Shown here in pieces: positions 59,873 to 64,000 of a DNA stretch of 64,000 bases. The stretch comes from Cerrena zonata (Eukaryota; Basidiomycota; Agaricomycetes; Polyporales; Cerrenaceae): NCBI GenBank assembly GCA_038087015.1, contig JASBNA010000008.1, positions 1,054,001-1,118,000 of the forward strand, in the 5' to 3' direction. Under the pieces are notes generated by a model. The model did not search any database. It was given only the letters and a program-made list of their open reading frames with translations, and was not told where the DNA came from. Both the position numbers and the translations under genes were made by a program. Position 1 is the first letter of the stretch; the number at the start of each line of letters is the position of its first letter.

Positions 59873-60192
59873 TCAAGATTCAACATACAACTGAATCGCA
59901 AAATTACCTCCACAGTTGATCCCAGGTGCACCTTGACAAGGTAAATCACACAACGTAGGATCAATCGCCTCCGGTACCTCCCTAAACTCCGTCCCACAAT
60001 AACACTTGTCACCACCCTCCACACCTGCTTTCGTCAACCCATTCTGAATACAAAATGCCACGCACGCAGCAGGTGTATCCGTAGCAGCAAGGATAGGCCC
60101 GCAATCAATGTATCGGTGAACATCCTCGCAGCGGAGTCTTGAGCACAGGGTGCATCAGCAAAGGTGGTCCAACCGGCTGGGAGTTGAGCTGC
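59873..60192 (-). pseudogene. inverted truncated copy of the WSC gene 3' end
   Basis: About 320 bp matching 59259-59578 in reverse orientation. It starts at the codons for AQLPAGW and ends at the stop after FAIQLYVES. Relative to the parent it lacks one base near 60102 (GCGGGCCTATCC against GCGGGACCGATCC), which breaks the frame between DTLIAG and the rest; downstream the frame reads FCIQNGLTKAGVEGGDKCYC and on to the normal stop. No start codon or signal peptide is present. This is a duplicated fragment, not a gene. Confidence 0.85.
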
Positions 60193-60574
60193 ATCAGCGG
60201 ACGAGAGAAAACCTGATGTTACCTACCCAGTTTGGGCAGGCCATGTGGCGCGTTATAAGGGTCTGGTGGAATGGCGCGGGCGATGACTGGCCTTTTCAAT
60301 CTTATCTATCTTGTCAATAGTTACTCCAATCCTATCAGGTCTGTTCATCTTCAACAGGCCATAGCATGCCGTGACAGCCACATCCATGATGTGATGGCTA
60401 TAACAAATAGGTGCTTAGTTCAAAAGCTCAAGGTGACCGTAAACATGGTCATGGTTTTGGCAGACTCGGACAAGGACAGTCGACAAGGACAGTATAATGA
60501 CCATAATATTTTCTATGAATTTACTAACTCGATGCTACCCCATCTTAGATTTAGTAGTCTTCGTACTACTCCTA
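60193..60574. other. intergenic
   Basis: About 380 bp with no supported gene. A GACAAGGACAGT(C/A) motif is directly repeated around 60470-60494. It may include the border of the transposon-associated segment to the right. Confidence 0.35.
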
Positions 60575-61539
60575 CTAGTCCGAGTCCGAGTCAATCCTTC
60601 GACGTTTTGAACTCTCGCTGGTCTTCTCGGCGCGCTTTGTTATTGACTGAGTCGGCGGACGCTTGCTATTCATGACGTCTGCAAGTGTAGGTACAGCCTG
60701 CTTGGCACTACTAGGCCTGGGTGTCATGTGGAATGGTGGAAGGAGTGGTTTCGTAACAGGTGAGTCCGTTGTGGCTTGGGGATAACCTAACATCGGATTT
60801 TCACTATCATTCAAGGAGGTACCGAAGCTCTCGAAAAGATATTCCGACTTGACGTAGGACCTTGAACTTTCGACGCGTGCCGGGTCAGTTACAAGATGAG
60901 GACCCAGATAGTCAAAACTCACTTGTCGCTCCAATTTGAGTGGTGTCCACCACCTAGCATGCTCTCGACATCACCGTGACAGGTTTTACCTTGCTTGACG
61001 GTCACCTGCCTCCCCTCTACTGGCATGGTAACACCTTTTCCCTTCAGCTGCTTTGACTCATTTGCCTCTGGTAGTGGGCGGGTTGGTGCGTGATTTGTCC
61101 TAACAACTTGCTGCTGTTCCATCTTCTCCGGGTTAGCGGCAAGAAGACGATCTGCACGCTCATCATAGAGGCTAGCAAATGCCCGGTAACTGATGGCTAG
61201 ACGACGTAGCCAATCCACCTCAGCGTGAAGCTCGCCCATGGGTAAGGAAGGGGTGGGATCATTCTCTTTGCTCGAAGCAGACAAGGCACTGGGTGAGGAA
61301 GGGAGGTTTACTGTGTCGGGATCTGGGATAAGAGCCTCTGGTAGAAATAGAGGTTTGGCGGTCTGTGGCTGCAAGCTCTCGACCCACTGGGTATCTGAAG
61401 TTTGCGAGTTGAGGAGGCCATTGGGTATATACAACCTGTAGTAGTGTACATTGGTAATTAAATTTTTTATGGAGTCCGAGTCAGAAAGTGGATGAAAGAA
61501 CATACCGGGAAGTCTTTTGTGCACCTCTTGCAGTCGCAT
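60575..61539 (-). CDS. unrecognised 302-residue protein next to the transposase
   Basis: Two exons, complement(60575..60866, 60923..61539), joined by a GTGAGT donor and GAAAG acceptor, close in frame at 302 residues. I do not recognise a family. The middle has a likely coiled helix (LHAEVDWLRRLAISYRAFAS, then LYDERADRLLAANPEKMEQQ). The C-terminus is a Ser/Pro-rich tail ending in a basic-acidic patch (SSKRRRIDSDSD) that resembles a nuclear localisation signal. It lies 242 bp downstream of the transposase on the same strand and may be the second gene of that element. It could also be an independent host gene. An alternative GTATGT donor near 61505 would break the frame and was not used. Confidence 0.55.
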
Positions 61540-61781
61540 TGCGTGCTAAAATAAGTGACTTTTGTGGCCCCTCGAACGTGGATTGAGTATTATACTGGGA
61601 CTCGTCGTTTGGCCAGCGTGGCATGATGGATAGAGAAAAGGGCTAGTCCAGGTTGCCCTTTCCCTCAGTCGGCTTAATCAGTATTTATTTATTTACCCGT
61701 TGTGGCCCTCATGGCAAGCTTAAAGGTATTTGGTTCGTCTTAAATGCGGATTATATGAGAAGAAAAAATAAGATAATGCTA

Positions 61782-64000
61782 CTACAAATCTGCAAATCCG
61801 AATTCATCCCGGATATCCTCGTTGAGTCGTTCTCCCAGCAAAGTGTTATCTATGTTCCCGTCCTCAGACCCCGAACTCTCCTCAACATCATGTATATCAC
61901 CTCCATCATCAGAGTCATCAGAGCTAGAATCAGTTGGGTTACCGTCATTGTCTTCACGTTCATTGTCCGCATTATTGGGACTGTCTTCAGTTACTTGTGA
62001 GGTTTCCGCATCCATACCGTTCAATTCTTCCTCTTCTAGTGAGCCATTTTCTTGAATCGGATCATCCACCTTAGCATGTATATGTCCGATTCCACCGCCT
62101 CGGTAACGCATATACATGTCCCTATCGACAAAGCTTTAAATGACGTCAGTAAAAATCAAGATGCAAAATTGAGTCACCGACCAGTTTACATAGTAGTACT
62201 TCCAGTCAGTGCATGGAAAATGTTGCGAGCGACTGTGGAAGACCTCTCTACCGTGTGCGAAAGCAGGAATGATGTGGGCTCCACGAATTACATCATCTGG
62301 GTCAAGAAAGCCAAAGGAGTCTAGGTCTGTCGCATCTGAGAGTGTCAAGCGATGTAGGCGGCGTCGTTGAAATCCAGCTGGATAGGTAAGGTCACGTTTG
62401 TACCAACGAATGAAGAGAAACTCCATTGTATGTGCTGAAGCCTCCAGACCTGGCACAGTATAGATAACTTCAGCATGGTAGATGCCTAATACTCGTGCGT
62501 AAATGAAGGGATGACCGTCTTCAGTGATGCTAGACTCTGGATCGAAAAGTGGGGATGCTGCCATAAGATCACTGTGTATACGAGGGTTGACAATGTCGTA
62601 GTCGCGTTGCATATCGTATGAGGTATAGTTGATCCGCATTGTCTTGTGTTCATATATACGGTCGTTTACAAGGAATACATGGCTTAGTTCCTGTAATGAA
62701 TAGTGTGTCCCGTCATCTCCGAAACCAGGGTTTCGGAGTCGTCCAAGCAAGTGGTTTCGCAACTTGGGCATAAAGTCCTGCATGGGATGTCATATTGACA
62801 TGTCAAACACGTAACCAAATATGAGATACAACTTGAAGTATACACGTACGCGAAAAGCAAGATCTTGATCATGGGATGCCACCCAGTGTAACACGCGGAC
62901 GGGGACATTGCGTGAAGTGGAAATATAATGGTGTCCATCTTCTGGTTTCGGCTTCAAAGGCTTGTCTATTTCACTCAACTTGCGCTTCCGTTTCAAGCTG
63001 AGTTTCGAATACTCATGTTGTAGTAACACCTTTTTGATCAGGCGTTCACGACGGTGGATACGTGCAATTTGCCGAGCATGATGGATCTTGTTTGTTCGAG
63101 AGTAGTAGCGTTTCACGCTACGGTGTTCAAGTTCACTCTAGAAACTCACATTCAGTCATAGTGCCTTATGTTTTAAAATAGAAATATAGTACATACCATT
63201 TGCGTTGAGTAGGAATCTGTCGTGCCAAAATGAAGTATGTGCCAGACGTAGTCCCCCATAGCATGCAGTTTATAGGTGACCAGTTGGAACGTCTTATGAA
63301 GCTTTCCTGTAAGAGAGATGTTCGTGTTACTAGTAGGTTGTCCTTGTGATGCCTTTTTCGCGCGTCGACGAACACGTGCAGCCTCTTCACGAGGAAGCTC
63401 CCGGGTCTGATAAGTTGGACAGATTTTGTTGGCGAAGTATCGTATTGAGAAGCCAAATAAGCGGGTCAAGTCCTTCAGTCTGCTAACTGTCGAGTCGGTG
63501 TGGATCCTGAGCTTCGCATTCACATGCCATTCAGCAAGCACAAAAAGCAAATCTTGGATGTGCTGGTCATGGCCTTCATCGCTAAATAAGCCCTCCATGA
63601 CAGGAATAGCACACTATAGTAGTAATTTAGATCAAGCCGCTTCGGTGGAGGAGACTATTACTCCCCTGCAACATATCTTCATAATTTCGAGCAGCCAACT
63701 TTTTGAGAGCAGACGTATTGTTGTCGAAACGGCGAATCTTCGAACGACCAAATGTAGGGACTTGTCGAAAACTATATGTGTGATATTTAATTATGGAGAG
63801 CTAGATTGTCGGCAATAACACATACCGTTCATTGAAGAGCTGAATAGTTGTCCCTCCCAAAGAGACTAGCATGCGAATTAGGTGAATCAGAAGGGCCTTC
63901 CAGACACCGAGTTCAAGCTCATGCATCAGGTCTACGACAAAAAGGGAGAAATAATTGAATGTATCTCCAAAGAGATCAGCAAAGGCATTCTGATACGGAA
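61782..64000 (-). mobile_element. Plavaka-like DNA transposase, C-terminal part, runs off the window
   Basis: Readable exons are complement(61782..62133, 62182..62777, 62850..63137, 63197..63613, 63666..63771, 63826..64000); the 5' part is outside the window. The protein shows the wording of the large agaricomycete transposase group usually called Plavaka (CACTA-related): LFVVDLMHELELGVWKALLI, then HLIRML, RQVPTFGRSKIRRFDNNTSA, IQDLLFVLAEWHVNAKLRIH, TYKLHAMGDYV, FGTTDSYSTQM, ELEHRSVKRYYSRTNK, YYYVNCFVDRDMYMRYRGGG, and an acidic C-terminal tail (SSSDDSDDGGDIHDVEES). The donor after DMLQ (63665-63660) reads GGGAGT instead of GTGAGT, so this intron probably no longer splices normally and the copy may be dead. 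Terminal inverted repeats cannot be judged from this fragment. Confidence 0.85.

Noticed and set aside
61540..61781. Terminal inverted repeat of the Plavaka-like element
   Set aside because: I could find no convincing CACT-type terminus here, and the other end is outside the window, so no TIR can be claimed.

Overview
The window is nuclear DNA of a filamentous basidiomycete, most likely an agaricomycete. The evidence is dense genes with many short introns (about 48-70 bp, GT-AG), several microexons, and basidiomycete-typical families: a DUF6534-type seven-helix protein, a QDE2-class Argonaute, WSC and F-box proteins and a Plavaka-like transposase. I made exon models by hand from splice signals and reading phase. 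Most close in frame from start to stop, which supports them, but none was checked against transcripts.

Left part (1-35 kb) is ordinary gene space: a TMEM184/Ost-alpha membrane protein, a Zn2Cys6 regulator, a mitochondrial dicarboxylate carrier, an Argonaute whose PIWI slicer residues are largely replaced, a DUF6534 protein, PEX19, an APC amino-acid permease, an SRPK-like kinase, an unrecognised 510-residue protein, nucleoporin NDC1, a small Cys-tailed protein and a 5-exon peroxiredoxin.

Middle part (35-57.7 kb) is repeat-built. Two copies of a 607-residue F-box gene lie 20 kb apart with different lesions: copy A has a +1 frameshift and copy B has lost its ATG. Between them are a cluster of nine 40-bp palindromes (37.7-39.6 kb), partly on a 480-bp tandem duplication, and a head-to-tail array of about 5-kb repeat units (42.3-55.7 kb). 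Two of the units carry a three-exon mini-gene, intact in one and interrupted by a TGA in the other. The array runs straight into the 5' end of F-box copy B.

Right part (57.7-64 kb) holds a secreted WSC-domain gene, an inverted truncated copy of its 3' end facing it tail to tail, an unrecognised two-exon gene, and the C-terminal part of a Plavaka-like transposase that runs off the right edge.

The Argonaute, the tail-to-tail duplication and the repeat array could all bear on RNA silencing, but that link is inference. Two housekeeping genes (PEX19, the permease) each show one apparent missing base, so single-base assembly error must be excluded before frameshifts in this window are read as biology.
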